Shown here piece after piece: positions 1-7,555 of a stretch of 12,921 nt of DNA. Source of the DNA: Actinomycetota bacterium (GTDB lineage Bacteria; Actinomycetota; Actinomycetes; S36-B12); NCBI GenBank assembly GCA_027729865.1, contig JAQCBM010000024.1, positions 1 to 12,921 of the forward strand. Direction: 5' to 3'. Under the pieces are notes generated by a model. That model ran no database searches and was not told the DNA's origin. It saw only the letters and a program-made list of their open reading frames with translations. The first letter of the stretch is position 1; each line of letters opens with the position of its first letter. The translations under genes were made by a program, and so were the position numbers.

Positions 1-136
1 ACTTTCCGGCTCCATTGTCTCCAACGATGGCTGTGACCTCACCCTTGCGAAACGCGAGCGAAACCTCGGCGAGGGCATAGATGCCGCCATAGTTCTTGGA
101 TAGGTTCCGCACTTCGAGTACTGCATGTTCGGTCAC
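1..136 (-). CDS. ABC transporter ATP-binding protein, sugar (RbsA-like) type, N-terminus only
   Basis: This is the first 45 codons of an ABC ATPase; the rest lies beyond the window edge. The protein begins VTEHAVLEVRNLSKNYGG and reaches a Walker A P-loop, GDNGAGK, which is cut by the edge. That spacing and the VLEVRNLSKNYGG...AL start are usual for ribose/xylose-type (CUT2) ATPases, which are normally tandem double-ATPase proteins of about 500 residues or shorter single-domain XylG/FrcA-like versions; which one applies cannot be told here. The start is GTG at 136-134. It overlaps the stop of the molybdenum hydroxylase large subunit as GTGA, so translation is probably coupled. It should energise the permease at 11293-10292 together with the binding protein at 10239-9190, although those genes lie 9 kb upstream in the same operon. 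Family is confident; substrate is unknown. Confidence 0.85.
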   Translation of the reverse strand, partial: MTEHAVLEVRNLSKNYGGIYALAEVSLAFRKGEVTAIVGDNGAGK

Positions 137-2460
137 GACGGCCGTCCCTTCGCCAGGAGAGTTGTGATCATTTTCGGAGTCGCTGGTGTTCGAACCACTT
201 CGACACCTCGATCACGTAGAGCGTGATCGATCGCATTGAGAACTGCGGCGGGTACCGGGATCGTACCGGCCTCCCCCACTCCCTTGATCCCGAGCGGATT
301 ACGCGGGCTCCTTGTCTCGAAGTGCTCGATGCGCACATCGGGCACCTCGGAGCCCGAGGGAATGATGTAATCGATGAAGTTGGGATTCAGTGGTTGAGCA
401 TCGACATCGAACGCCAGGTCCTCGAATAGAGCGGCGCCGATTCCTTGAGCCACTCCCCCCTGAATTTGTCCGTCGACAACCTCTTCGTCGAGCAGCGGAC
501 CGCAGTCGTGCACGACCACGTAGTCGAGGATTTCGACCTGTCCGGTGTCGGTGTCGACAGCGACCTTGACGACGTGAGCACCATTGGCGAAAGTGACGGT
601 TTCGGGAACGAAGTGGGCCGACGCTGACAATCCGTTTCGCGTCGCATCTGACCGACCGCGTTTGGGCGAGAAAAGTCCGATCACTTCCGACCACGACATC
701 GACATTGCGGGTGTTCCGATCACTGCCACTTCGTTGTCGGCGAAGACGAGGTCGTCGGGTGACACCTCCCAGAGCCGCGAAAGCTCTTCGGCCACTTGCT
801 GCACGATGTTCTCACTGGCTTGTCGAATAGCGCTCCCAGCGACGACCGCACTGCGCGAAGCCAGTGTCCCCCAACCGAACGATGACGCACCGGTGTCACC
901 GCCCGCGAGCATAACTCGGTCCTCGGAGAGACCGAGTGTGTCGGCTGCGATACGGGCGAACACCGTCTCGTGCGACTGGCCTTGAGAACACGCGCCAGTC
1001 GCCACGACGGCCGTGCCATCTTCGAGCATCTCGATCTCCGCACTCTCGAATGGTCCGATACCGGTTCCCTCCACATAGCAGGCGATTCCGAAACCGACCG
1101 GCCGACCCCGGTCGGGGACCGGGTCCGAGACAATCTCGGCGATCTCGAGAGCTTGTTCGAGACACGCGGCGAAGTCGCCCGAGTCGTACACGATCGGACG
1201 TCCATCGCGATACGGGATTCCAACGCTGTACGGAATTTCGTCCGCTGTGATCGCATTTCGGCAACGCATCTCGGCCGGTTCGAAGCCGTGTTCTCGGCAC
1301 GCGATGTCAATGATGCGCTCCATGGCGAAGACCGCTTCGGGTCGGCCGGCACCGCGGTACGGCGACAAGGGCGGCTTGTTCGTGACGACCGATGTCATCC
1401 GAATCTTCAAATTGGGCACTCGGTAGCAGCCGGCGAGATGGGCAGCAGTGTTGTACGGCTGCACCACACCGAGCGGACTGAACGCACCCACGTCGCTCAC
1501 GAAGTGGTCGCGTACACCGAGAATGGTTCCGTCGTGATCGAGAGCGATTTCGATGTCGTGGATCTGATCACGTGATCCGATGGCACTCACGAAGTGTTCG
1601 TAGCGATCCTCAATCCACTTGACGGGACGTCCGAGGGTGAGAGCGACCCAGGGGACGAACAGTTCTTCGGGATACGGGATTGCTTTGGCGCCGAATCCAC
1701 CTCCCACATCGGGAGCGACCACGCGGAGGCGACGCTGTGGAAGTTCGATGGCCTCGGCGATGGCGTCGCGCACCATGTGCGGAATCTGCGTCGACGAGTA
1801 GACGGTGATGCCACCGCCGACGACATCGGGTACGGCGAGGACCCCGCGCCCCTCGAGGGGGCTGCACGACACGCGGGCCGAGTGGAGTTGGCGTCGCGTG
1901 ACGTGAGGGGCGCGGGAGAACACCGCATCGACGTCACCGGTCGACACTTCGAGGTCGAGGCACACGTTGTCGGGCCAGTCGTAGAGACGTACGGCGTCGT
2001 CGGCAAGTGCGGCGAAAGGATCGCTAAGAGGTGGCAGGTCGTCGATCGAAACGTCGACGAGCGACACGGCGTCTTCCGCCACATAGGGGTCGCTGGCTGC
2101 GATGGCCACGATGGGTTCCCCGACGTAGCGAACGATGTCGACGGCAAGGATGGGTCGCTGCGCATGGCGGATGAAGCCTGCGTCCGGGCCGAGTACGGCG
2201 AACAAGGGATCCTCGAAAACCCCACCGTCGGCCTTCGACGGTCCGAGTGGCTGTACGTGATCGATGATCTCGGGACCGGTCCAGACGCCGTACACACCCG
2301 GCAGTGCCCGAGCGTCCGAAACGTCGATCTTTCGGATTCGTCCGTGCGCCACCTGGGATCGCACGAAACGAATGTGCACCTGACCGGGAACGTCGATGTC
2401 GTCGACGTAACGCCCGCGTCCGGTGAGCAGGCGTTCGTCTTCGCGTCGGGTGAACTTCAT
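133..2460 (-). CDS. Molybdenum hydroxylase large subunit (xanthine dehydrogenase/CoxL family)
   Basis: This is the molybdopterin-binding catalytic subunit (775 aa) of a three-subunit molybdenum hydroxylase, which uses water as oxygen donor to hydroxylate aldehydes or aromatic heterocycles. Visible motifs are the N-terminal RREDERLLTGRGRYVDD, the cofactor-contact motif GGGFGAK (about 253-259), the active-site loop PYRGAGR (367-373), SQGQSHET (492-499), and the C-terminal GVGEAG (727-732), whose Glu730 matches the catalytic base. The loop lacks the Cys of the AYRCSFR signature of true (form I) CO dehydrogenase, so CO oxidation is unlikely. The ATG at 2460 overlaps the stop of the Fe-S subunit as ATGA; a longer reading to 2526 would add 22 residues unlike the family and was rejected. 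The length is typical. There is no signal peptide, so it is probably cytoplasmic. The substrate is not predictable; an aldehyde or ring carbon made by the upstream enzymes is plausible. Confidence 0.92.
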   Translation of the reverse strand: MKFTRREDERLLTGRGRYVDDIDVPGQVHIRFVRSQVAHGRIRKIDVSDARALPGVYGVWTGPEIIDHVQPLGPSKADGGVFEDPLFAVLGPDAGFIRHAQRPILAVDIVRYVGEPIVAIAASDPYVAEDAVSLVDVSIDDLPPLSDPFAALADDAVRLYDWPDNVCLDLEVSTGDVDAVFSRAPHVTRRQLHSARVSCSPLEGRGVLAVPDVVGGGITVYSSTQIPHMVRDAIAEAIELPQRRLRVVAPDVGGGFGAKAIPYPEELFVPWVALTLGRPVKWIEDRYEHFVSAIGSRDQIHDIEIALDHDGTILGVRDHFVSDVGAFSPLGVVQPYNTAAHLAGCYRVPNLKIRMTSVVTNKPPLSPYRGAGRPEAVFAMERIIDIACREHGFEPAEMRCRNAITADEIPYSVGIPYRDGRPIVYDSGDFAACLEQALEIAEIVSDPVPDRGRPVGFGIACYVEGTGIGPFESAEIEMLEDGTAVVATGACSQGQSHETVFARIAADTLGLSEDRVMLAGGDTGASSFGWGTLASRSAVVAGSAIRQASENIVQQVAEELSRLWEVSPDDLVFADNEVAVIGTPAMSMSWSEVIGLFSPKRGRSDATRNGLSASAHFVPETVTFANGAHVVKVAVDTDTGQVEILDYVVVHDCGPLLDEEVVDGQIQGGVAQGIGAALFEDLAFDVDAQPLNPNFIDYIIPSGSEVPDVRIEHFETRSPRNPLGIKGVGEAGTIPVPAAVLNAIDHALRDRGVEVVRTPATPKMITTLLAKGRPS

Positions 2461-2951
2461 CGCCCCACTCTTCCGAGTGTCTGATCGACGGCTTCCTTGA
2501 TGCCGGCATAACCGGTGCATCGACACAGATGGCCGTCAATCGAATCTTCGATCTCGTCCCTGTTGGGGGTCTCGATTCGTCGGTCGAGTTCCACCAGAGT
2601 CATGACCACACCAGGGGTGCAGAAACCGCACTGGAGTCCGCGGCAGCGGCTGAAGGTCTCGAGGATTTCCTGCCCTCGTTCGGTGTGTGACACCGACTCG
2701 ATGGTCTCGATGGTTGCGCCGTCGAGTTGGGCAGCGAGCGCGATGCACGAGCGAGCAGCCACCCCGTTCACGAGCACCGTGCACGCGCCGCACACGCCGT
2801 ACGAACAACCGTTGTGAGTGCCCGTGAGGCCCAGTTCGGTGCGCAGGAAGTCGATGAGGAGGGTTCGGGCCTCGATGGCGCGGCGCACCGGTTCACCATT
2901 GACCACCATCTCGACATCGAGACGAGTCGGGGAATCAGCCGACGAGTTCAT
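2457..2951 (-). CDS. Molybdenum hydroxylase small subunit, two [2Fe-2S] clusters (CoxS family)
   Basis: This 164-residue electron-transfer subunit carries two [2Fe-2S] clusters. The N-terminal plant-ferredoxin-like domain holds Cys49, Cys54, Cys57 and Cys69 in the CSYGVCGACTV...SC motif. The C-terminal helical domain holds Cys108 and Cys111 (QCGFCTPG) and Cys143 and Cys145 (CRCTGY). All eight ligands are present and the length is usual for CoxS, XdhC-type or QorS small subunits. I chose ATG 2951 because an AAGGTGG ribosome-binding sequence lies 3 bases before it and the protein then starts a few residues before the usual beta strand. The frame is open up to 3059, but that extension is Arg/Cys-rich shadow sequence inside the upstream gene. 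It overlaps the FAD-subunit gene by 17 bases and the large-subunit gene by 4. It passes electrons from the Mo site to the FAD of the medium subunit. Confidence 0.93.
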   Translation of the reverse strand: MNSSADSPTRLDVEMVVNGEPVRRAIEARTLLIDFLRTELGLTGTHNGCSYGVCGACTVLVNGVAARSCIALAAQLDGATIETIESVSHTERGQEILETFSRCRGLQCGFCTPGVVMTLVELDRRIETPNRDEIEDSIDGHLCRCTGYAGIKEAVDQTLGRVGR

Positions 2952-3780
2952 GCACCACCTTCTTCGTGCAGACGCCCGCGTACGAGAGTCGCTGATTAGC
3001 CGTGGCTTGGAAGTCGTCGTTCGGCGACAGCACCTCGGTGTAATGCTCGAGCAGCGCACGATCGAAGTCGGCCGAGCCCCACGATTCCATGAGACCGAGG
3101 GCGCCGAGTTCGACCCGAACAGGAGTCGGAGCCACGCCGAACAGGGCGACGCGAACGCTCGACGGGCTGGAGTCGATCGAGCCGATCACCCCGGTCATTG
3201 CGAATGCACCACGACAACGAGCTATCTCGTGGAAGCCGTAGTGACGGTCGATCGCCTCACGGCCGATCACAATGTTGGCGAGGATCTCGTCGTCCCCGAG
3301 GGCTGTGGTGTACGGACCCTGGAAGAAATCGACGGCGGGGATGCGCCGTGGTCCCCGTGGACCGACCACTTCCATGGTCGCGTCCACGAGAACCATGAGC
3401 GCCGGCAGTTCCGACGAGGGGTCGGCGTGGGCCACGTTGCCCCCGACGGTTCCTCGACTTCGGATCTGCGGGTGCCCGATGTGCGACACCGCTCGCGACA
3501 TGACAGGGAAAACTTGCCGCAAATCGGGGTCGTGCTCGGCCGTGCGCTGAGCGACCATGGCCCCGACTCGAATCTCGGTCGGTGACACCGAGAGCCGGCG
3601 GAGGTCGTCGACTCCACTCAGGTCGATCAGCGTGTGCGGGGTGGCGAGACGCAGGTTGAGCATAGCGACCAGGCTCTGTCCGCCGGCAATCGCCTTGGCG
3701 TCTCCGGACGACTCCGCGAAGGCGCGCCACACGTCGTCGAGCGTTCGAGCTCGGACGAGACGGAGAGGAGCGGGCTTCAT
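2935..3780 (-). CDS. Molybdenum hydroxylase FAD-binding medium subunit (CoxM family)
   Basis: This 281-residue flavoprotein subunit receives electrons from the Fe-S subunit and passes them to NAD+, a quinone or another acceptor. Both FAD diphosphate-binding motifs of the CoxM/xanthine dehydrogenase FAD domain are visible: IAGGQSL (31-37) and TVGGNVAHADPSSELP (111-126). These sit at nearly the positions known for CoxM. The C-terminal third matches the CO dehydrogenase flavoprotein C-terminal domain in length and position. The ATG at 3780 gives MKPAPLRLVRARTLDDV, the normal family N-terminus; the ribosome-binding sequence before it is weak. The gene starts 18 bases after the aldolase stop. The order FAD, Fe-S, Mo (M-S-L) is the classic cox order. 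No maturation genes (coxD/E/F/G, xdhC or mobA-like) are in the window. Confidence 0.92.
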   Translation of the reverse strand: MKPAPLRLVRARTLDDVWRAFAESSGDAKAIAGGQSLVAMLNLRLATPHTLIDLSGVDDLRRLSVSPTEIRVGAMVAQRTAEHDPDLRQVFPVMSRAVSHIGHPQIRSRGTVGGNVAHADPSSELPALMVLVDATMEVVGPRGPRRIPAVDFFQGPYTTALGDDEILANIVIGREAIDRHYGFHEIARCRGAFAMTGVIGSIDSSPSSVRVALFGVAPTPVRVELGALGLMESWGSADFDRALLEHYTEVLSPNDDFQATANQRLSYAGVCTKKVVHELVG

Positions 3781-3798
3781 GGAGTCGTTCGTTTCAGG

Positions 3799-4524
3799 TC
3801 AGTGACGTGAGATCTCGAGGCGCCAGTAGTCCCACTGGGCGTTGATCTCTTCCTGCGTGAGTCCGACACTCAGGCCGTCGTCGGGCTTGATCTCGTCGGC
3901 CGCGATCGGGACACTGCCGCCCATGGCGTCGACGGTGGACTGGAGCTTCGCTGCGCGTTCGAGACTGATCTGGCGGACACAAGCCGTGGCCATCGATTCA
4001 CCCACTGCCACGCTGCCGTGTCCGTGCAACAACACGAAGGGTCGGTTCCCCAGCGTGGCGGCCAGATCGGCGGCGAGTTCAGGGGTGTCGATCTGGATCG
4101 ACTTCATGTGGACCGGAACACCTTGTGACACCTCGGTGCACAGGTGCCACAACGGCTGCAGCGGACGGTCGGAAACACTGAAGGCGATGCAGTAGGCCGG
4201 GTGCGCGTGCACGACGGCGTTCACGTCAGGACGCGCCTGGTAGATCTCGGTGTGGATGAAACGCTCTCCCGGTCCGCAGATCGAGGGGTTGAGCGGTACA
4301 CCGTCCATGTCGATGATGGCCACGTCTTCCGGGCCGACTTCGGTGAGCAACTTCACGGCGAAGTGGGTGTCGCCAAGAATGGCGACGAGGTTGGTCCCCT
4401 GGATGCGAACGCTCGGATGGCCGAATGGGCCGATCAACTTTTCGCGGGCGAGGATGCGCGTGGCGTCAGCAACGTCCTGTTTGGCGGCCAGGACCGCGGG
4501 GCTCGAGACATCGATGGTGGTCAT
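3799..4524 (-). CDS. Class II aldolase/adducin-family protein (aldolase or decarboxylase)
   Basis: This is a 241-residue zinc-dependent class II aldolase/adducin-family protein. The catalytic and metal signature is visible: Glu93 in FIHTEIYQARPDV, His106 and His108 in VVHAHPAY, and a third His in LLHGHGSV (His169, possibly His167). These match the base Glu and zinc ligands of L-fuculose-1-phosphate aldolase. Family members either cleave sugar phosphates retro-aldol or decarboxylate aromatic or pyridine carboxylates, as in dihydroxyphthalate and pyridoxine-degradation decarboxylases. No sugar kinase lies nearby, which makes a non-phosphorylated substrate or decarboxylation somewhat more likely, but this is inference. 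The start is ATG 4524 with a clear AAGGAG 8 bases upstream. It lies 15 bases after the aldehyde dehydrogenase stop and 18 bases before the FAD subunit. It probably performs the C-C cleavage step of the pathway. Confidence 0.85.
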   Translation of the reverse strand: MTTIDVSSPAVLAAKQDVADATRILAREKLIGPFGHPSVRIQGTNLVAILGDTHFAVKLLTEVGPEDVAIIDMDGVPLNPSICGPGERFIHTEIYQARPDVNAVVHAHPAYCIAFSVSDRPLQPLWHLCTEVSQGVPVHMKSIQIDTPELAADLAATLGNRPFVLLHGHGSVAVGESMATACVRQISLERAAKLQSTVDAMGGSVPIAADEIKPDDGLSVGLTQEEINAQWDYWRLEISRH

Positions 4525-4539
4525 TGATACTTCTCCTTT

Positions 4540-6024
4540 TCAGGACTTGTAGGGGGTGATGTTGAGCATGTGGAGCGACTTGGTTCGCGTGTAGCTGCGC
4601 AGAGAATCCATGGATCCTTCGGCGCCGAGACCGCTGTCCTTGTATCCGCCGAACGGCGTGTCGAGGAAGTGCTGACCACGCCCGTTGATCCACACGTATC
4701 CGGCTTCCACGCGTCGTGCTGCGTCGAGTGCCCACCCATAATTGTTGGTGATCACGTTGGCGGTGAGCCCGTAGTTGGTCTCGTTGGCGATGCGCATCGC
4801 ATCGTCGAAGTTCTTCCACGTCATGACCGACAACACCGGGCCGAAGATCTCTTCGCGTGCGATGAGATGGTCGGGGGTCACGTCGTCGAAGAGAGTCGGC
4901 GCCACGTAGTAGCCGCCGTGCTCGGCGGCCGCTGGTGAACGGTCGCCACCGAGAACCAGTCGTGAGGTACGCCGTCCGTCTTCGATAAAGCCCATGACTC
5001 GCTCGGCCTGGGCGCTCGACACGAGCGGCCCCATGGTAGTGGTTGGGGCCAGGGCCGGTCCGACGACGATCGACTTCATGCGAGCGTGCAGAGCTTCGAC
5101 CACTTCGGCTCGCAACGACTCGTGAACCAGCAGCCGTGACGTCGATCCGCAGCTCTGACCCTGTGACGATTCGAAGTTCATGGCCGCCACTGCTTGTTCG
5201 GCCACGAAGGCCGGGTCGGCGTCGGGAAAGACGAACATCGGGTTCTTGCCACCGAGTTCGACGGTGACGTTCTTCAAGTATCCGCTCTGAGCCGCGGCTT
5301 CGATGACGCGCAGTCCGGTCTCGCGTCGACCGGTGAATCCGATCCGCCGGATCTCGGGATGAGCCACAACTGCCTCTCCCGTGGTCCGGCCGTCGCCCGT
5401 CAGCACTGACAACACGCCATCGGGGAGGATTGTTCGCGCCAATCGTCCGAATTCGAGAGGCGCGATGGGTGTCTGGTCGGGTGCCTTCAGGACGACCGTG
5501 TTACCGGCCACGAGAGGGGCAGCGATGTGATACGCGCTGAACATCAGCGGGTGGTTGAACGGGATGATGCGCGCGATGACTCCGTAGGGCTCGCTCAGCG
5601 TCATGTGCAATCCCTCGGAAGTCGGCGACAAGGTGCGGCCCCCGAGTTCGCGAGCAATACCGGCGAAGTAGTCGAGTGATGCAGCAGCGTAATCGAGGTC
5701 GCGCTTCATCGCTTCGTAGGGATTACCACTGTCGAGGGCGTCGATGGCGGCCAGACGATCTCGGTTCTCGCGCATCGCCGCCGCAAGACGGCGCAAGTAT
5801 TCGCCTCGCTCGGCGACGCTCAGTGCTCGCCACTTCGGGAACGCTGCCTTGGCCGACTTGACGGCATCGTCGACATCATCGGCACTGGCAACGGGAACTT
5901 CCGAGATCTGCTTGCCGGTGCTCGGGTCGTAGACCGGCATGGTTGCACCGTGGCCGGCTCGCTCGTCATGGCCGATCTGAATGCCGTAGCGGCTCTGGAT
6001 GTCGAGCGATGAGATGTCGTTCAC
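4540..6024 (-). CDS. NAD(P)-dependent aldehyde dehydrogenase
   Basis: This 494-residue ALDH-superfamily enzyme oxidises an aldehyde to the acid through a thiohemiacetal. Key residues are visible: Asn157 (PFNHP, oxyanion), Lys180 (VLKAP, cofactor), general base Glu256 (VELGGK), nucleophile Cys292 (QGQSCGSTSR) and Glu392 (EEIFGPV). The length is that of the soluble tetrameric family. The loop that normally reads FTGSxxxG is FTGRRETG here (230-237), with Arg replacing the usual Ser near the cofactor pyrophosphate. The start is GTG 6024, read from an AAAGGAG 7 bases upstream and overlapping the alcohol dehydrogenase stop as GTGA. This start gives MNDISSLDIQ and a normal-length N-terminus. It follows the alcohol dehydrogenase directly, so the pair probably performs consecutive alcohol-to-aldehyde-to-acid oxidation. 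The substrate is unknown. Confidence 0.93.
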   Translation of the reverse strand: MNDISSLDIQSRYGIQIGHDERAGHGATMPVYDPSTGKQISEVPVASADDVDDAVKSAKAAFPKWRALSVAERGEYLRRLAAAMRENRDRLAAIDALDSGNPYEAMKRDLDYAAASLDYFAGIARELGGRTLSPTSEGLHMTLSEPYGVIARIIPFNHPLMFSAYHIAAPLVAGNTVVLKAPDQTPIAPLEFGRLARTILPDGVLSVLTGDGRTTGEAVVAHPEIRRIGFTGRRETGLRVIEAAAQSGYLKNVTVELGGKNPMFVFPDADPAFVAEQAVAAMNFESSQGQSCGSTSRLLVHESLRAEVVEALHARMKSIVVGPALAPTTTMGPLVSSAQAERVMGFIEDGRRTSRLVLGGDRSPAAAEHGGYYVAPTLFDDVTPDHLIAREEIFGPVLSVMTWKNFDDAMRIANETNYGLTANVITNNYGWALDAARRVEAGYVWINGRGQHFLDTPFGGYKDSGLGAEGSMDSLRSYTRTKSLHMLNITPYKS

Positions 6025-7148
6025 GAGAGATCTCCTTTGCGGGGGGGATTGTTGTACGTGGGATAGATCACGGGCTTCATCGCTTCACCCGATCGCATGA
6101 CGGCGAGTGCGTCGGACACATGATCGAGGTTGAAGTGATGGCTCTCGACCATCTGGGCCAGTTGGAATCGGTCGGCGTAGCGTTCGAGGAACGACATGGC
6201 CTCGTGGAAATGCACGATCTCGGCTGACAGCGAGGTGACCACGTTCTGCTGCCGCACTTTCAGGCCGGTGGTATTGACGGAAACCGTTTCGCGATGCGCC
6301 TGTCCGAGCACCAGGTACGAACCGCCACGGCGCAACACGTCGAGTCCTTCGTTGAAGGCCACGGCCGGGCCGGCGCATTCGATGACCACGTCGGCGCCAC
6401 GACCAACTGTGCGATCGAGGATCTCGGCACGTCGTTCATCGTGAGTCGAGGAGAAGATGTCGAAGCAGGTGGCGAGGCCCCATTCGTCGGTGATGGTGAG
6501 TCGTTCCTTGGGGCCACCGATCATGTGAACGCCGGCGGCTCCGCTCGCCACGGCGACGGCGGCCGCGTAGAGGCCCACGGGTCCGGATCCGAGCACCACC
6601 ACCTGATCACTGAAGCGGATGCGCGGGATGCGAGTCATGGCATGCATCACGGTGCGTAGTGCGCAGGTGGCCGACGACACCAGGGCTGGATCGAGTCGAT
6701 CCGACACGCGCAACACCTTCGATTCGGGTGACACGATGAAAAATTCCGAAAAAGTGCCGTTGAGACGGCCTTCGGGTGACGGTCCCCAGCCATAGCCGGC
6801 GGTGTTCTCGCAGATGGTGGGTTCCTCGGCGATGGCACAGCTGAAACAATGTCCGCACCACGGATGAGCCCACACGATCGACGATCCGAGGGTGAGGTCA
6901 CGACCGTTCACATCGACGGAGCGACCGTTGGTGGCCACGACCCGACCGGTCCCTTCGTGCCCCATCACCAGGGGCAATGTGGCGAGTTGCGGAAAGTTAC
7001 CGGCGGCGATGTGCACATCAGTGCCGCACACCGTGGCAGCACTCACTTCGACGAGGATCTCGCCGGGTTGCAGGTCGGGAACTCTCAGATCGACGACCGA
7101 TGGGCCGGCGGCGTAGTCGGTGAGTACGACGGTACGGCTCAAATTCAT
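6021..7148 (-). CDS. Zinc-dependent medium-chain alcohol dehydrogenase
   Basis: This is a 375-residue MDR-superfamily zinc alcohol dehydrogenase. The catalytic zinc ligands are Cys41 (VCGTDVH), His64-Glu65 (GHEGTG) and probably Cys162 (SATCALRT). The structural zinc lobe has Cys98, Cys101, Cys104 and Cys113. The Rossmann motif GSGPVG is at 187-192. At the end of the second Rossmann strand the sequence reads VHMIGGPKERL, so the Asp that usually selects NAD+ is Gly here; NADP+ or dual use is possible. The start is ATG 7148, overlapping the stop of the GMC partner as ATGA, with AGAGGTG just upstream. It overlaps the downstream aldehyde dehydrogenase by 4 bases. It is annotated only to family level; sorbitol, threonine and terpene alcohol dehydrogenases all share this fold. 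Confidence 0.92.
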   Translation of the reverse strand: MNLSRTVVLTDYAAGPSVVDLRVPDLQPGEILVEVSAATVCGTDVHIAAGNFPQLATLPLVMGHEGTGRVVATNGRSVDVNGRDLTLGSSIVWAHPWCGHCFSCAIAEEPTICENTAGYGWGPSPEGRLNGTFSEFFIVSPESKVLRVSDRLDPALVSSATCALRTVMHAMTRIPRIRFSDQVVVLGSGPVGLYAAAVAVASGAAGVHMIGGPKERLTITDEWGLATCFDIFSSTHDERRAEILDRTVGRGADVVIECAGPAVAFNEGLDVLRRGGSYLVLGQAHRETVSVNTTGLKVRQQNVVTSLSAEIVHFHEAMSFLERYADRFQLAQMVESHHFNLDHVSDALAVMRSGEAMKPVIYPTYNNPPRKGDLS

Positions 7149-7555
7149 AGTGTCACCTCTCGGTAGCGGGGGCCTCGGCTCATGACTTGGTCGAGTAGGC
7201 CTTCGTCAACCCACGTGACGTATTCCATCGGGTCGTATTCGAGGGCGAGCTGGCCTGGGTAGCCGATCTGTCGTCGGGCGACTGGATTCATGTAGTACGC
7301 ACCAATCACCAGGGTGGCCACCTGGTCGAAGGCACGTGAGTCGACCGAATCACCGCGCAGCGCGACTTCGATCAGTTCGTCGGTGCAGACAGCGACGGCC
7401 TCGGCGAGACTGTCACCAAGATCGGGGCGTGACTCGAGGGCGCGTTCGATGAAGCGTGCGGCATCGGGGACAATGCCCGCTCCGACCATGCTGGCCGTGG
7501 TCGGAACGAGTCGTTCCGCGATCTCGAGAAGGCGAGCCATGAGTGCGTCGTTCAT
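7145..7555 (-). CDS. Small partner subunit of the GMC dehydrogenase (gluconate 2-dehydrogenase subunit 3-like)
   Basis: This is a 136-residue, largely helical protein directly after the GMC gene. The segment GAYYMNPVARRQIGYPGQ (85-102), followed by acidic and aromatic residues, resembles the small subunits that accompany membrane or periplasmic GMC dehydrogenases (gluconate 2-dehydrogenase subunit 3 and related gamma subunits). Those usually carry a twin-arginine signal peptide; this protein begins MNDALMARLLEIAERL and has none, so the complex is probably cytoplasmic. The start is ATG 7555, overlapping the GMC stop as ATGA, and the gene overlaps the alcohol dehydrogenase the same way. The stoichiometric coupling supports a complex with the flavoprotein, whose folding or stability it may support. 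The family call is from motif memory and position and is moderate. Confidence 0.65.
   Translation of the reverse strand: MNDALMARLLEIAERLVPTTASMVGAGIVPDAARFIERALESRPDLGDSLAEAVAVCTDELIEVALRGDSVDSRAFDQVATLVIGAYYMNPVARRQIGYPGQLALEYDPMEYVTWVDEGLLDQVMSRGPRYREVTL

Noticed and set aside
1594..2484. A 296-codon plus-strand frame opposite the molybdenum hydroxylase large subunit
   Set aside because: It is antisense to conserved motif-bearing sequence, with no domain and no plausible promoter; treated as a shadow.
133..3780. Aerobic carbon monoxide dehydrogenase (coxMSL)
   Set aside because: Gene order fits, but the large-subunit loop is PYRGAGR, not the Cys-bearing AYRCSFR of form I enzymes.
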